From: Sphingobium arseniciresistens
GTDB lineage: Bacteria > Pseudomonadota > Alphaproteobacteria > Sphingomonadales > Sphingomonadaceae
Length of the DNA stretch: 64,000 nt
Direction: 5' to 3'
NCBI GenBank assembly: GCA_029167225.1
Contig: JARFNK010000002.1
Location: forward strand, 248,001-312,000
Below, in pieces: positions 52,660 through 61,178 of this stretch. Under the pieces are notes generated by a model. The model ran no database searches. It saw only the letters and a list, made by a program, of their open reading frames with translations, and was not told where the DNA came from. Positions within the stretch are counted from its first letter, which is position 1. Every line of letters starts with the position of its first letter. Position numbers and translations under genes: made by a program.

Positions 52660-53539
52660 GTTCGTCGCGACCTTAGTGGGAAGCCCGTCGCTGGGGCAGG
52701 GGGAAATCGCAGCGGCGCATGATGCGCTGGCGGCCGCCGGCTGTCAGCCCGGCGAAATCCGCTGGATCGACGAGGGCGTTGCGGCCGACATTCCCTTTGC
52801 CAGCGATCCGGTTGCGGCGCGCGCTGCCATCCCCCCCGCGCGGACGGGCTTCGATGTCATCATCCAGCCCGAGGCAACCCGTGACTGGCGGCTGCTGGTG
52901 GCGGACATGGACTCCACCATGATCACCGTCGAGTGCATCGACGAACTGGCCGACTATGCCGGCATCAAGGCGCAGATCGCCGAAGTGACCGAGCGGGCGA
53001 TGCGCGGCGAACTGGACTTCGCCGAGGCGCTGCATGGCCGCGTTGCCCTGCTCGCCGGGCTGGATGAAGCGATGATCGACCGCTGCCGCGAGGAGCGCGT
53101 GCGATTGATGGGCGGCGCCAAGGCGCTGATCCAAACGATGCGCGCTCGCGGAGCCCGCACGGTGCTGGTCTCCGGCGGCTTCACGCGCTTTGCCGATCCG
53201 GTGGCGGCGGAGATCGGCTTCGACCGCGCCGTGGCCAATGTGCTGGAGATCGCCGATGGCCAGCTGACCGGCAAGGTCGGCACGCCCATCGTAGACGCCG
53301 CGCGCAAGCAGCAGGAACTGGAAGCGGCGATTGCCGAACTGGGTATCGATCCTGCGTTCAGCATGGCCGTGGGCGATGGCGCGAACGACATTCCGATGAT
53401 CCGCGCCGCCGGTCTGGGCGTCGCCTATCACGCCAAGGAAAAGACCCGCGCCGCCGCCCATGCGGAGGTGGTGCATGGCGATCTTTCCGTGCTGCTCTAC
53501 GCGCAGGGCATCCCCCGCGCCGAGTGGGTGGCCGAATAA
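52658..53539 (+). CDS. serB: Phosphoserine phosphatase
   Basis: 293 residues. Last step of serine synthesis. An N-terminal domain of about 80 residues precedes the HAD core with nucleophile motif [19 protein letters not shown] (DMDST), motif II in VSGGFTRF, Lys in [11 protein letters not shown] and motif [11 protein letters not shown]. The ATG at MFVATL has GGGAG five bases before it, located inside the start of miaA. The longer upstream frame is antisense miaA and was rejected. Confidence 0.96.
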   Translation: MFVATLVGSPSLGQGEIAAAHDALAAAGCQPGEIRWIDEGVAADIPFASDPVAARAAIPPARTGFDVIIQPEATRDWRLLVADMDSTMITVECIDELADYAGIKAQIAEVTERAMRGELDFAEALHGRVALLAGLDEAMIDRCREERVRLMGGAKALIQTMRARGARTVLVSGGFTRFADPVAAEIGFDRAVANVLEIADGQLTGKVGTPIVDAARKQQELEAAIAELGIDPAFSMAVGDGANDIPMIRAAGLGVAYHAKEKTRAAAHAEVVHGDLSVLLYAQGIPRAEWVAE

Positions 53540-53565
53540 CCCGGTTGCTGTCGCAGCCCTGATGT

Positions 53566-54135
53566 TCAGTGGCCCGCCGCGGCAAGCTGCGCCCGTAAAT
53601 TCTGCAGCACCTGCTCCGGGACCGGCGGCAGGTCGCGCGCGGGCTTGCCCTTGCGCAGCCGCTCCCGATCCTTTTCGGATGGCTCGACCTGCCTGACGCG
53701 CACGGCGGCCTGCCCCTGCGTTCTGATGCCGAGCTGCTCGGCTGCCCCGCGTGACAGGTCGATGATGCGCGGACCGGGCACAAATGGCCCGCGATCGTTG
53801 ATCCGCACGATGATCCGGCGCCCGGTCTCGATCGCCGTGACCTCGACATAAGTGGGAAGCGGCAATGTCGTATGGGCGGCGGTGATCCAGTCCGGGCGGA
53901 AGCGCTCGCCATTGGCCGTCCGGTTGCCCGATTCATGGCCGTACCAGCTCGCATAGCCCAGCATGTCATAGCCAGGATCGGCGGCCGGCACATAGGTCGT
54001 GCCGCGAATTTTATAAGGTTGCCCGATCCTGACCGGCGCGTCGGCGACAGGCCGGAAATTACCGCCCGCGCAGGCCGAAAGCGCCAGCATGATCGCCGCT
54101 GCGCAACCCGTTCTTACCGTTTGTCGTGCCCGCAT
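53566..54135 (-). CDS. rlpA: RlpA-like lipoprotein (septal ring lytic transglycosylase family)
   Basis: 189 residues. Lipoprotein signal peptide (TGCAAAIMLALSACAGG, lipobox Cys). A YKIRGTTYVP segment is followed by the double-psi beta barrel: GYASWYGHESGNRTANGE, AAHTTLPLPTYVEVT and RINDRGPFVPGRIIDLS-like RINDRGPFVPGPRIIDLS, holding the catalytic Asp of RlpA that cleaves denuded glycan strands. Unlike Pseudomonas RlpA, no SPOR domain follows; the tail is charged and disordered. Two separate SPOR-domain proteins lie close by. Confidence 0.88.
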   Translation of the reverse strand: MRARQTVRTGCAAAIMLALSACAGGNFRPVADAPVRIGQPYKIRGTTYVPAADPGYDMLGYASWYGHESGNRTANGERFRPDWITAAHTTLPLPTYVEVTAIETGRRIIVRINDRGPFVPGPRIIDLSRGAAEQLGIRTQGQAAVRVRQVEPSEKDRERLRKGKPARDLPPVPEQVLQNLRAQLAAAGH

Positions 54136-54247
54136 GAAAGCAACGTTAGCGGCAGGAGGGCAAGGCATAAAGCCCTGATCTTGGCCATTTGTCGCAAGCT
54201 GTCATGTCATGGTGTGCATGACAGCAAGAGAAGCCGAGGCTGCCAGC

Positions 54248-55294
54248 CTACAGCTTCTTGGGCATGCACTCCGCGCCGGAAGCCTTGATGGCGCGGCATA
54301 GCTTTTCGGCATCGGCCTGGCTGGCGAGTGGTCCGGCCTGCAGGCGGGTGACGCCGCCGGATTTTTCCAGATAGGACTGATAGCCGGACAGGCCGGAGAC
54401 TTTGCCCTTCATGCTGGCCCAGAGCGAGCGGGCACGGGCATCCTCGCTGAACGCGCCGAGCTGGACACGCCAGTTGCCGGTGCGAGCGGGAGTAGGCGCT
54501 GCGCTGGGCTTTGCGGGCGCAGGGGCAGGCGCAGCCTTGGCTGGGGCCTCTTTCGTTGGTGCAGGCGTTGCGCTCGCGACCTTGGCGGGCGGCCTGCTGA
54601 CTTGGGCGGGAGGCACGGGCGCGCTCTTCACCGGGCGCGGCGCGTCGCGCAGGACGGGAGCGCCCGCCGCCGGATCGGGCGCGGGCTTGGTCGCGGCAAG
54701 CAGCGCCGTCTTCTCGCTACGTTCCATGTCTGCGGCGAGCGTCAACGCCTTCTGCCGCTGATCGGCGGGAATATAATTGTCCATCTGCTTCAGGCTGTCG
54801 GCCGCCTGCGACAGGCCGGAGGCCGACGCGCGCGTCATCAGCGCATAGGCGCGGACCCAATCCTTGGTGATGATGTCGCCGTTGAACAGCGCGGTGCCCA
54901 GAATATACTGTGCCCGGGGTTCGCCCCGGGCGGAGGATTTCTGGATATAGGGCAGGGCTTCGTTGCGCTTGTTCTGCTGGAACAGCATCAGGCCGTAATT
55001 GTCTTCTGCGCGCAGATGTCCCTGCGCGGCGGCCTTGCGATACCAGTCCAGCGCTGCGCGCTGGTCGATCGCGGGCACGCCCCGGCCGAGCTTGTAGGCC
55101 TGGCCCATGTTGAACTGCGCGTCCGGGTCTCCGGCATTGGCGAGGGGGCGCCATTCCGCGACCGCCTTGGCATAGTCGCCCTGGGTCCAGGCATCGACGC
55201 CCGCCTTCACATCGGCAATCGCCGGCGCGCTCATGGCGGCGATGGCGACACCAAGCGCGGCGGCGGCGGTCCAGCCGGAATAAACTTGCTTCAT
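54248..55294 (-). CDS. Sel1-repeat and SPOR-domain periplasmic protein
   Basis: 348 residues. Signal peptide (AAALGVAIAAMSAPAIAD). Sel1/TPR-like repeats at about residues 25-150 (WRPLANAGDPDAQFNMGQAYK, ALDWYRKAAAQGHLRAEDNYG in part, RGEPRAQYILGTALFNG). A long Ala/Pro/Lys linker spans about 195-275. A C-terminal SPOR domain starts at NWRVQLGAFSEDARARSLW and ends RLQAGPLASQADAEKLCRAI, the fold that binds denuded peptidoglycan at division sites. Divergent from the ParA gene, across a gap with two palindromes. Confidence 0.88.
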   Translation of the reverse strand: MKQVYSGWTAAAALGVAIAAMSAPAIADVKAGVDAWTQGDYAKAVAEWRPLANAGDPDAQFNMGQAYKLGRGVPAIDQRAALDWYRKAAAQGHLRAEDNYGLMLFQQNKRNEALPYIQKSSARGEPRAQYILGTALFNGDIITKDWVRAYALMTRASASGLSQAADSLKQMDNYIPADQRQKALTLAADMERSEKTALLAATKPAPDPAAGAPVLRDAPRPVKSAPVPPAQVSRPPAKVASATPAPTKEAPAKAAPAPAPAKPSAAPTPARTGNWRVQLGAFSEDARARSLWASMKGKVSGLSGYQSYLEKSGGVTRLQAGPLASQADAEKLCRAIKASGAECMPKKL

Positions 55295-55408
55295 CGTTCG
55301 CGCTCCACCCACGCTTCAAGATCAGCCGTAAATAAACACCAATATGCTTAATGTTCCGTTAGCATTATATTGGCGTCTTTGCGCGGCGATTTCTCATGAT
55401 GGGGCGCT

Positions 55409-55441
55409 GAGAATGTTTTCATGCTGAGTGAAAACATTCTC
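55409..55441. repeat. Perfect 12-bp palindrome in the parA divergent region
   Basis: GAGAATGTTTTC-ATGCTGAGT-GAAAACATTCTC. The genes on either side are divergent, so it is not a terminator of either. It is AT-rich compared with the surroundings. It could be an operator or a partition-site-like element for the ParA operon. Confidence 0.65.
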
Positions 55442-55468
55442 GTCCTTTGATGTCGCATTTCCTGAGCC

Positions 55469-55488
55469 GTTGACCGTAAATGGTCGAC
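55469..55488. repeat. Second short palindrome before parA
   Basis: GTTGACC-GTAAAT-GGTCGAC, six of seven arm positions paired, 28 bp after the first palindrome and about 100 bp before the parA start. The left arm includes a TTGACC that could serve as a -35 element. Confidence 0.45.
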
Positions 55489-55590
55489 TTGAAAATGCTC
55501 CATATCTTTGCGCTTCCGGCCGATTAACCAAATCTTAGGCCGCGCCATGGCACTCATCGCGACATTACCGGATTTCCTTGGGGGGATTGC

Positions 55591-56310
55591 GTGCGCGTAT
55601 TGGCTCTTGCATCGCAAAAAGGCGGGTCTGGGAAGACCACGCTGTCAGGTCATCTGGCCGTTCAGGCCCAGAGGGCCGGGGCTGGCCCGGTCGTCCTGAT
55701 CGACATCGACCCGCAAGGCTCGCTGGCTGACTGGTGGAACGAGCGCGAGGCCGAATATCCTGCCTTCGCCCAGACGACGGTCGCACGCCTTGCCGCCGAC
55801 CTTGAGATTTTGCGCCAGCAGGGGTTCAAGCTGGCGGTCATCGATACGCCGCCAGCGATCACGGTCGCGATCCAGAGCGTCATCTCCGTTGCCGAACTGA
55901 TCGTGGTGCCGACCCGCCCGAGCCCGCACGACCTGCGCGCCGTGGGCGCGACCGTCGACCTGTGCGAGCGCGCTGGCAAGCCGCTGATCTTCGTGGTCAA
56001 CGCCGCCACGCCCAAGGCGAAGATCACGTCGGAAGCCGCCGTCGCCCTTTCCCAGCATGGCACCGTCGCGCCGATCACGCTGCACCACCGCACGGATTTC
56101 GCCGCCTCGATGATCGACGGCCGCACCGTGATGGAGGTCGATCCCAATGGCCGCTCGGCCAATGAGGTCGTGCATCTGTGGAGCTACATCGCGGACCGCC
56201 TGGAAAAGAACTTCCGTCGCACGGTGTTCGCCGTGCCCCAGAATGGCGCGGGCATGCCCGGCGCTCCGCGTCCGTCAGGCGGTTTCGGCCGCCGGATCAT
56301 CGGCCAGTAA
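55591..56310 (+). CDS. ParA/MinD family ATPase
   Basis: 239 residues. Deviant Walker A SQKGGSGKTTLSGH with signature Lys10 and P-loop Lys15; Walker A' in LIDIDPQGSLADWW; Walker B-like LAVIDTPPAITVAI; FVVNAAT and the C-terminal helix after ASMIDGRTV. Small size without an N-terminal HTH resembles ParF/type Ib partition ATPases and other cargo-positioning ParAs. GTG start with GGGGGGA five bases before. The next gene encodes a likely ribbon-helix-helix protein, and the third a TPR-SPOR lipoprotein. The 280-bp upstream gap has two palindromes. A chromosomal role in positioning a cell-envelope or septal component is inferred, not shown. Confidence 0.88.
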   Translation: MRVLALASQKGGSGKTTLSGHLAVQAQRAGAGPVVLIDIDPQGSLADWWNEREAEYPAFAQTTVARLAADLEILRQQGFKLAVIDTPPAITVAIQSVISVAELIVVPTRPSPHDLRAVGATVDLCERAGKPLIFVVNAATPKAKITSEAAVALSQHGTVAPITLHHRTDFAASMIDGRTVMEVDPNGRSANEVVHLWSYIADRLEKNFRRTVFAVPQNGAGMPGAPRPSGGFGRRIIGQ

Positions 56311-56324
56311 GGGGAGCAAGAACA

Positions 56325-56975
56325 ATGGCAGAGCCCAAACCCCTCGCGTCGCTTACCTCCAGCCTGCTCGCCCGCAAGGGCGGGGCAAAGCCGGCCATGC
56401 GCCGCCAGATGCTTGGCGGCGGCATGGGCGATCTCTCCGCCATGCACGGCCATGATGATCTTGGCTGGAACGACATGGGCGAGGACGACATTCATTACAG
56501 CGATCCGATGGCGGTCGTCGGCCTGACGCCGATGCCGCATATCGCTGTCGTCACGCCGGCACAGAGCTTCGACGCGCCGATCCCGATGGTCGTGGAACAG
56601 CGCCTTGCGCTTGAGGAACGGATCGCCGCGCCCGTTGAGATCGGGGCCCAGGGCAGCCCGGCTGCGGACGTCGCCGAGCCCGCGCCGCAGCTTCAGGCCA
56701 AAGCCGCAGAGCCGATCCAGATTGAGGCGAACGATGTGGCTTCCGTCGATACGCCCGCTGTCGTGACGACGGCTGTCGTCGGCGCCGTGCGCAAGGCTAA
56801 GGCCGCCTTCACCCTGCGTCTCGACCCCGCCCGTCACCTGCGTCTGCGCCTTGCCTGCGCGGTCGGCAATCGCTCGGCCCAGCAGATCGTCACCCAGGCG
56901 CTTGACGAATTTATCGACCGCCAGCCTGAAATCGAGGCGCTGGCAAAGCGCGTGCCGGGAGAGGCCGGACTATAA
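56325..56975 (+). CDS. ParA-partner-like protein with probable C-terminal ribbon-helix-helix
   Basis: 216 residues. The N terminus is short and basic (LASLTSSLLARKGGAKP, MRRQ). A Gly/acid/Pro-rich central part (residues 30-155) looks disordered. The C-terminal 40 residues have the RHH pattern: a strand AFTLRLDP, helix RHLRLRLACAVG and helix RSAQQIVTQALDEFI. A basic, flexible N-terminal tail plus C-terminal RHH is the layout of ParG-type partners that stimulate ParA ATPases, although the RHH is here at the far end of a much longer chain. Good RBS (AAGGGGAG). Its stop overlaps the next start (TAATG). DNA binding is inferred. Confidence 0.72.
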   Translation: MAEPKPLASLTSSLLARKGGAKPAMRRQMLGGGMGDLSAMHGHDDLGWNDMGEDDIHYSDPMAVVGLTPMPHIAVVTPAQSFDAPIPMVVEQRLALEERIAAPVEIGAQGSPAADVAEPAPQLQAKAAEPIQIEANDVASVDTPAVVTTAVVGAVRKAKAAFTLRLDPARHLRLRLACAVGNRSAQQIVTQALDEFIDRQPEIEALAKRVPGEAGL

Positions 56976-58330
56976 TGAGCCAGAGCGATATCGTGAACAC
57001 CGGCAGCATCGGGATGGACCAGAACGTGAAGAGCTTTGCCTTTATCAGGATCGCAGCGTCGTCGCTGATGCTAGCGTCGACCCTGGCCGGATGCAGCGGC
57101 GGCGCGCTCCAGTCGCATGTGGCCACCAACGTCTCGAAGGGCGAGGCCAAGGCCGGCGAACTCGCCATGTCGGCCGAGCGCTCACTGGCGAAGCGGGACG
57201 CCGTGACGGCCATAACTGCAGCCGAGGGCGCGGTGGAGATCGCGCCGCGCGAGGCATCCTATCGTGTTCTGCTTGGGCGCGCCTATCTTACCGCTGGCCG
57301 CTTCGGCTCAGCGGAAACCGCATTGTCCGATGCAATGAGCCTTGGCGCAGGCGATGCGAAAACCGTGGTCAGCCTGGCGCTGGCGAAGGTCGCATCCGGC
57401 AAGATGGCTGCTGCCCGCAGCCTGCTGGCCGAGCATATGGATGCCGTCCCCGGCCCCGACTACGGGCTGGCGATGGCCATGGCCGGCGATCCGCTGGAAG
57501 GCATCCGCATCCTGTCGCTCGCCGTGCAGGAGCCGGGCGCGGGCGCGAAGGAACGGCAGAACCTGGCCTATGCCTATGCGCTGGCCGGCCGCTGGCGCGA
57601 CGCCCGCATGATGGCCGAAGCCGATCTCAGCCCGGTGGCGGCGGCGCAGCGTGTCGCCATGTGGGCGCAGGCATCGGAAGCAGACGCAGCACCCTATCGG
57701 GTCGCCGCGCTGATCGGTGCGAAAATCGGTGTTGCCGATCCGGGCCTGCCGCAGCAGCTGGCGTTGATCGAACAGTCGCTGGTCCAGATCGCGGTGGCAG
57801 AGCCGAGCCAGCCTGCGCCGGACGTCATCCAGCAGCCCATGCCGGAGGCCGCCATCGCCGCCATCGGCGTGCCGGGTGCCCCCGTGAGCGCGGTGACGGT
57901 GCGCAGCGAAGCCTCTCCGATCCGCGATAGTGCGCCCCGGCAGGCGGCCTTTGCCCGCCCGAAGCTGACCGCGCGGATCCAGACCGTGGAATATGTCCGC
58001 CCTGTCACCGCCGGCGCGAGCAATTGGGTGGTGCAGGTTGGCGCCTATGACAGCGCCGCAGTCGCCAGGGAGAAGTGGAGCGCGATGGCGCGGTCGCGGG
58101 CGAGCTTCTCCGGGTTCCAGCCGGTCAGCAGCACCATCACCGTCGATGGCAAGCTGTATCACCGCCTCGCCTTGTCCGGCTTTGGCGGACGCGGCGATGC
58201 GGTGATGATGTGCGCGAAAATCCGTAGCGGCGGCGGCAGCTGCTTCGTGCGTCAGGTGGCGCCCGAAGCCAAGGCACAAAGCTGGGCTGCGGCGGCAAGG
58301 CCGAGGGGCAAGCAGATCGCGATGCGCTGA
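56975..58330 (+). CDS. TPR and SPOR-domain lipoprotein
   Basis: 451 residues. After about 15 residues, a lipoprotein signal (IRIAASSLMLASTLAGCSGG) gives lipidated Cys near residue 40; an ATG at codon 14 may be the true start. TPR helices follow (AEGAVEIAPREASYRVLLGRA, quoted start; ERQNLAYAYALAGRWRDARM), resembling TadD-type TPR lipoproteins. A linker then leads to a C-terminal SPOR domain at about 348-420 (SNWVVQVGAYDSAAVAREKW, YHRLALSGFGG). It should sit in the periplasm and bind septal peptidoglycan. Overlaps the preceding gene by one base. Third gene of the ParA operon. Confidence 0.85.
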   Translation: MSQSDIVNTGSIGMDQNVKSFAFIRIAASSLMLASTLAGCSGGALQSHVATNVSKGEAKAGELAMSAERSLAKRDAVTAITAAEGAVEIAPREASYRVLLGRAYLTAGRFGSAETALSDAMSLGAGDAKTVVSLALAKVASGKMAAARSLLAEHMDAVPGPDYGLAMAMAGDPLEGIRILSLAVQEPGAGAKERQNLAYAYALAGRWRDARMMAEADLSPVAAAQRVAMWAQASEADAAPYRVAALIGAKIGVADPGLPQQLALIEQSLVQIAVAEPSQPAPDVIQQPMPEAAIAAIGVPGAPVSAVTVRSEASPIRDSAPRQAAFARPKLTARIQTVEYVRPVTAGASNWVVQVGAYDSAAVAREKWSAMARSRASFSGFQPVSSTITVDGKLYHRLALSGFGGRGDAVMMCAKIRSGGGSCFVRQVAPEAKAQSWAAAARPRGKQIAMR

Positions 58331-58393
58331 GGGCGCGCGCGCAGCCTGTTCTTCCCTCTCATTCCCGGTATCAATTACAGGGCGGCGGTTCCG

Positions 58394-59617
58394 TTACAGG
58401 AACTGGCCGCCCTTCATGATTTTGCGGACCCGGCCCTGTACCGGCAGCCGATCGAATGGGGTATTGCCCGCCGATGCCGCCATCCGGGCTGAATCGATGA
58501 TCCAGGGCGTTTCGGGATCGATGAAGATGAGGTCGGCGGCGTGGCCGGGCACAAGATCACCGGCGCCCACGCCCAGGATGCGCGCGGGGTTGGCGCAGAG
58601 CATCGCCACCAGCCGGTTCATCGTCACCAGCCCGTCGCGCACCAGATTGAGTGACAGGGCAAGCAGCGTCTCGGCGCCGGCCATGCCGGGGCTGGCGTCC
58701 GCGAAGGGCAGGCGCTTGTCTTCTGGGCCACGCGGATCATGGCTGGAGGTGATGACGTCGACGGTGCCGTCGGCCACCGCCGCCAGTGCCGCCTGCCGGT
58801 CATCCTCGCTGCGCAGCGGCGGCGAAAGGCGGGCGAAGGTGCGGAAGTCGGTGACGGCCACGTCGGAGAGGAACAGATAGGCCGGGCTGATGCCGCAGGT
58901 GACGCGCAGTCCTTCCTTCTTGGCGGCACGGATGAGGTCGAAGCCTGCCGCCGTCGAGACGATGCGAAAATGGATCGCCGCGCCGGTTTCCCGCACCAGC
59001 ATGATGTCGCGGGCGATCGCCATGGCTTCGGCGCAGGCCGGCGCGGAGGCAAGGCCAAGGCGCGTTGCTGTCTCGCCGCGGGTCGCCACCGCCTTGTTGG
59101 TCAGGCCGCCATCCTCGGCATGGGCGATGAGCGTCAGGTCAAGCCCGCTGGCATAGGCCAGCACCCGCAGCATGACGCCGGAATCCGCGATCCAGTGCCG
59201 CCCGGTGCCCACGGCCTTGGCGCCTGCGGCCTGCATCATGCCGATTTCCGCCAGTTCCGTGCCGGCGAGGCCGCGCGTGGCGGCGGCGATGGGATGCACC
59301 CAGAAATCGGGCTTGCCCGCGCGCGTCGCCTGTCGGATGAGGCCGGCGTCGTCCAGCAGCGACGACTGGTCGGGCATCAGCGCGGCGCGGGTGATGCCGC
59401 CGAAGTGGAAGGCAGGCTTGTCCGTACTGAATACGCCCAGATCGACGATGCCGGGGGCTACGATCAACCCGGCGGCGTCGATCGTCTCGGCGCCCGAGGG
59501 AATATCGACGGCGCCGGATGCGACGATCTTGTCGCCCTCGATCAGGATCGTGCCGGGGGCGAGGTCGCTGGCGGCGGGATCGGCGATGCGGGCGTTGGTG
59601 ATGGCAAGGCGGGTCAT
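58394..59617 (-). CDS. pyrX: Non-catalytic dihydroorotase-like subunit (PyrC'/PyrX)
   Basis: 407 residues of the amidohydrolase superfamily, clearly dihydroorotase-related (APGIVDLGVF, SVMLRVLAYA-like GVMLRVLAYA, LIAHAEDGGL, NPARILGVGAG). The metal motif DxHxH is gone: the equivalent is D59-L-G-V-F63, with both His replaced. The catalytic Asp motif (normally TDHAPH) reads SSHDPRG. So it should be inactive. Such PyrC' proteins assemble with aspartate carbamoyltransferase in Pseudomonas and relatives; pyrB lies directly upstream on the same strand. A working dihydroorotase must be elsewhere in the genome. Confidence 0.88.
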   Translation of the reverse strand: MTRLAITNARIADPAASDLAPGTILIEGDKIVASGAVDIPSGAETIDAAGLIVAPGIVDLGVFSTDKPAFHFGGITRAALMPDQSSLLDDAGLIRQATRAGKPDFWVHPIAAATRGLAGTELAEIGMMQAAGAKAVGTGRHWIADSGVMLRVLAYASGLDLTLIAHAEDGGLTNKAVATRGETATRLGLASAPACAEAMAIARDIMLVRETGAAIHFRIVSTAAGFDLIRAAKKEGLRVTCGISPAYLFLSDVAVTDFRTFARLSPPLRSEDDRQAALAAVADGTVDVITSSHDPRGPEDKRLPFADASPGMAGAETLLALSLNLVRDGLVTMNRLVAMLCANPARILGVGAGDLVPGHAADLIFIDPETPWIIDSARMAASAGNTPFDRLPVQGRVRKIMKGGQFL

Positions 59618-59641
59618 TGCATGGCTCCCGCTTTAGAAAAA

Positions 59642-59745
59642 CCGTTCGGGCTGAGCGTGTCGAAGCCCCGTTCTTTCTTTTGAGGTGAAGTGCAGTCCTT
59701 CGACAGGCTCAGAGCCTGCCCCGGACATGATCCGGGGACGAACGG
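59642..59745. repeat. REP-like element between pyrB and pyrC'
   Basis: CCGTTCGGGCTGAGCGTGTC then GAAGCC on the left faces CCTTCGACAGGCTCAG on the right; a small hairpin CCCCGGA-CATGA-TCCGGGG and a terminal CGAACGG complete it. Same family as the element at 36418-36488, opposite orientation. Confidence 0.65.
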
Positions 59746-59777
59746 GAAGAGGACTTGGGTGTCGGGGGACGAGAAGT

Positions 59778-60785
59778 TCATGCCCAGCCCTCCACGCCGC
59801 GGGCGCTTCGGGTCAGCACGTCCAGGCAGGCCATGCGCACGGCGACACCCATTTCCACCTGTTCGGTGATCGCGGACCGCTCCGGGTGGTCGGCGACGAT
59901 GCTGGAGATTTCCACGCCCCGGTTCATCGGGCCGGGGTGCATCACCAGCACATCGGGCTTGGCCTTCGCCAATCGCTCGGGCGTCAACCCGTACAGCATG
60001 TGATATTCACGCGGGGAGGGGATGAAGGCCCCGTCCATCCGCTCATTCTGCAGGCGCAGCATCATCACGACATCGGCGCCGTCCAGCCCCTCGTCCATCT
60101 TGGTGAAGGGCGTGGCGCCCATCATCTCGACCGCGTCGGGCATCAGCGTGGGCGGCGCAATCACGCGCACCTGCGCGCCCAGCGCGGCAAGGCACAGCAT
60201 GTTGGATCGCGCCACGCGGCTGTGCAGCACATCGCCGCAGATGGCGACGATCAGTCCCTCGAAGCTCCCCTTGCGGCGGCGGATGGTCAGCGCGTCGAGC
60301 AGCGCCTGCGTGGGATGCTCATGCCAGCCGTCGCCCGCGTTCAGCACCGGGCAGTCGACCTTGTCCGCGATCAGCCGCACCGCGCCCGAACTGCCATGGC
60401 GGATGACGATCACGTCGGCGCGCATGGCGTTGAGCGTCATCGCCGTGTCGATCAGCGTCTCGCCCTTCTTCACGCTCGATGTCGCGGCGTGCATGTTGAC
60501 CACGTCGGCGCCCAGCCGCTTGCCCGCGATCTCGAAGGAGAGCAGCGTGCGAGTGCTGTTCTCGAAAAAAGCGTTGATCTGCGTCAGCCCGTCCAGCCGC
60601 GCCTCATGCTTGCGCGCGCCGCTGCGGTTCACCGCCACCCAATGCTCGGCCTCGTCCAGCAGGAAACGGATTTCCCAAGGCTTGAGCGGGGCGATGGCGA
60701 GGAGATGGCGATGCGGAAACAGCGCCCTCCCGGTCAGGTCGCCGGTCTGGCCGGCGAGAGCGAGTGTCGAATGGGGATCAGGCAT
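59778..60785 (-). CDS. pyrB: Aspartate carbamoyltransferase catalytic subunit
   Basis: 335 residues. Second step of pyrimidine synthesis. Carbamoyl-phosphate motif [19 protein letters not shown] (the usual STRTR is STRTL); [15 protein letters not shown] and [16 protein letters not shown] with the conserved His/Gln; [12 protein letters not shown] near the C terminus. No regulatory pyrI is present. The non-catalytic dihydroorotase homologue follows 160 bp downstream, as in pyrBC' operons. Confidence 0.96.
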   Translation of the reverse strand: MPDPHSTLALAGQTGDLTGRALFPHRHLLAIAPLKPWEIRFLLDEAEHWVAVNRSGARKHEARLDGLTQINAFFENSTRTLLSFEIAGKRLGADVVNMHAATSSVKKGETLIDTAMTLNAMRADVIVIRHGSSGAVRLIADKVDCPVLNAGDGWHEHPTQALLDALTIRRRKGSFEGLIVAICGDVLHSRVARSNMLCLAALGAQVRVIAPPTLMPDAVEMMGATPFTKMDEGLDGADVVMMLRLQNERMDGAFIPSPREYHMLYGLTPERLAKAKPDVLVMHPGPMNRGVEISSIVADHPERSAITEQVEMGVAVRMACLDVLTRSARGVEGWA

Positions 60786-60860
60786 GAGCGCAGGCTTTAG
60801 GGCAGGGGCGCGGGAAGCTCAAGCGGGGGCGTCTGCCTCGGTCGCATCCTCGCTGCGTTT

Positions 60861-61073
60861 TTAGGCTCGACGGATTACCTTCTTAATTGAACCACAGGAC
60901 GCGCATTCATTTTCTTCGCGCACGAAATCGCTGGTGGTCTCCAGTGCGCCTGTCACGCGCGCGGATTGTTGGCGTCGAGATAGTTGCAGAGCATCTGAAA
61001 TGCAGTCGTCACAAAACGCCCGTGGTCGTTCTTTCGTGATATAATCATTCACTCGTTGGGCAATCGTATCCAT
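60861..61073 (-). CDS. Small double-CxxC (zinc-ribbon-like) protein, unknown
   Basis: 70 residues. Two CxxC pairs, FCDDCISDAL and ECASCGSIKKVIRR, about 33 residues apart, could form a zinc ribbon; the middle (LSRRQQSARVTGALE) is helical and basic and may be HTH-like. GGGGGTG lies just before the ATG. Divergent from imuA with only 105 bp between starts, so it may share the LexA-controlled region. No family recognised. Confidence 0.65.
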   Translation of the reverse strand: MDTIAQRVNDYITKERPRAFCDDCISDALQLSRRQQSARVTGALETTSDFVREENECASCGSIKKVIRRA

Positions 61074-61126
61074 TTCACCCCCAATTATCGACTAAGCGCA
61101 TCGAGATGGGCTTCCGCTTGTCTACC

Positions 61127-61170
61127 TTGACAGCCCTCAAACAAAGAACAAAATAGAACAAAACAGGAAC
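61127..61170 (+). promoter_or_regulatory. LexA-regulated promoter of imuA-imuB-dnaE2
   Basis: TTGACA at 61127-61132 gives a consensus -35; the -10 region (AAAATA, 61150-61155) is followed by an exact alphaproteobacterial LexA box GAAC-N7-GAAC at 61156-61170 (GAACAAAACAGGAAC). An extra GAAC at 61146 stands six bases before the box. The box ends 8 bp before the GTG start and includes AGGA, the likely ribosome-binding site. Confidence 0.75.
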
Positions 61171-61178
61171 ATGTCACG

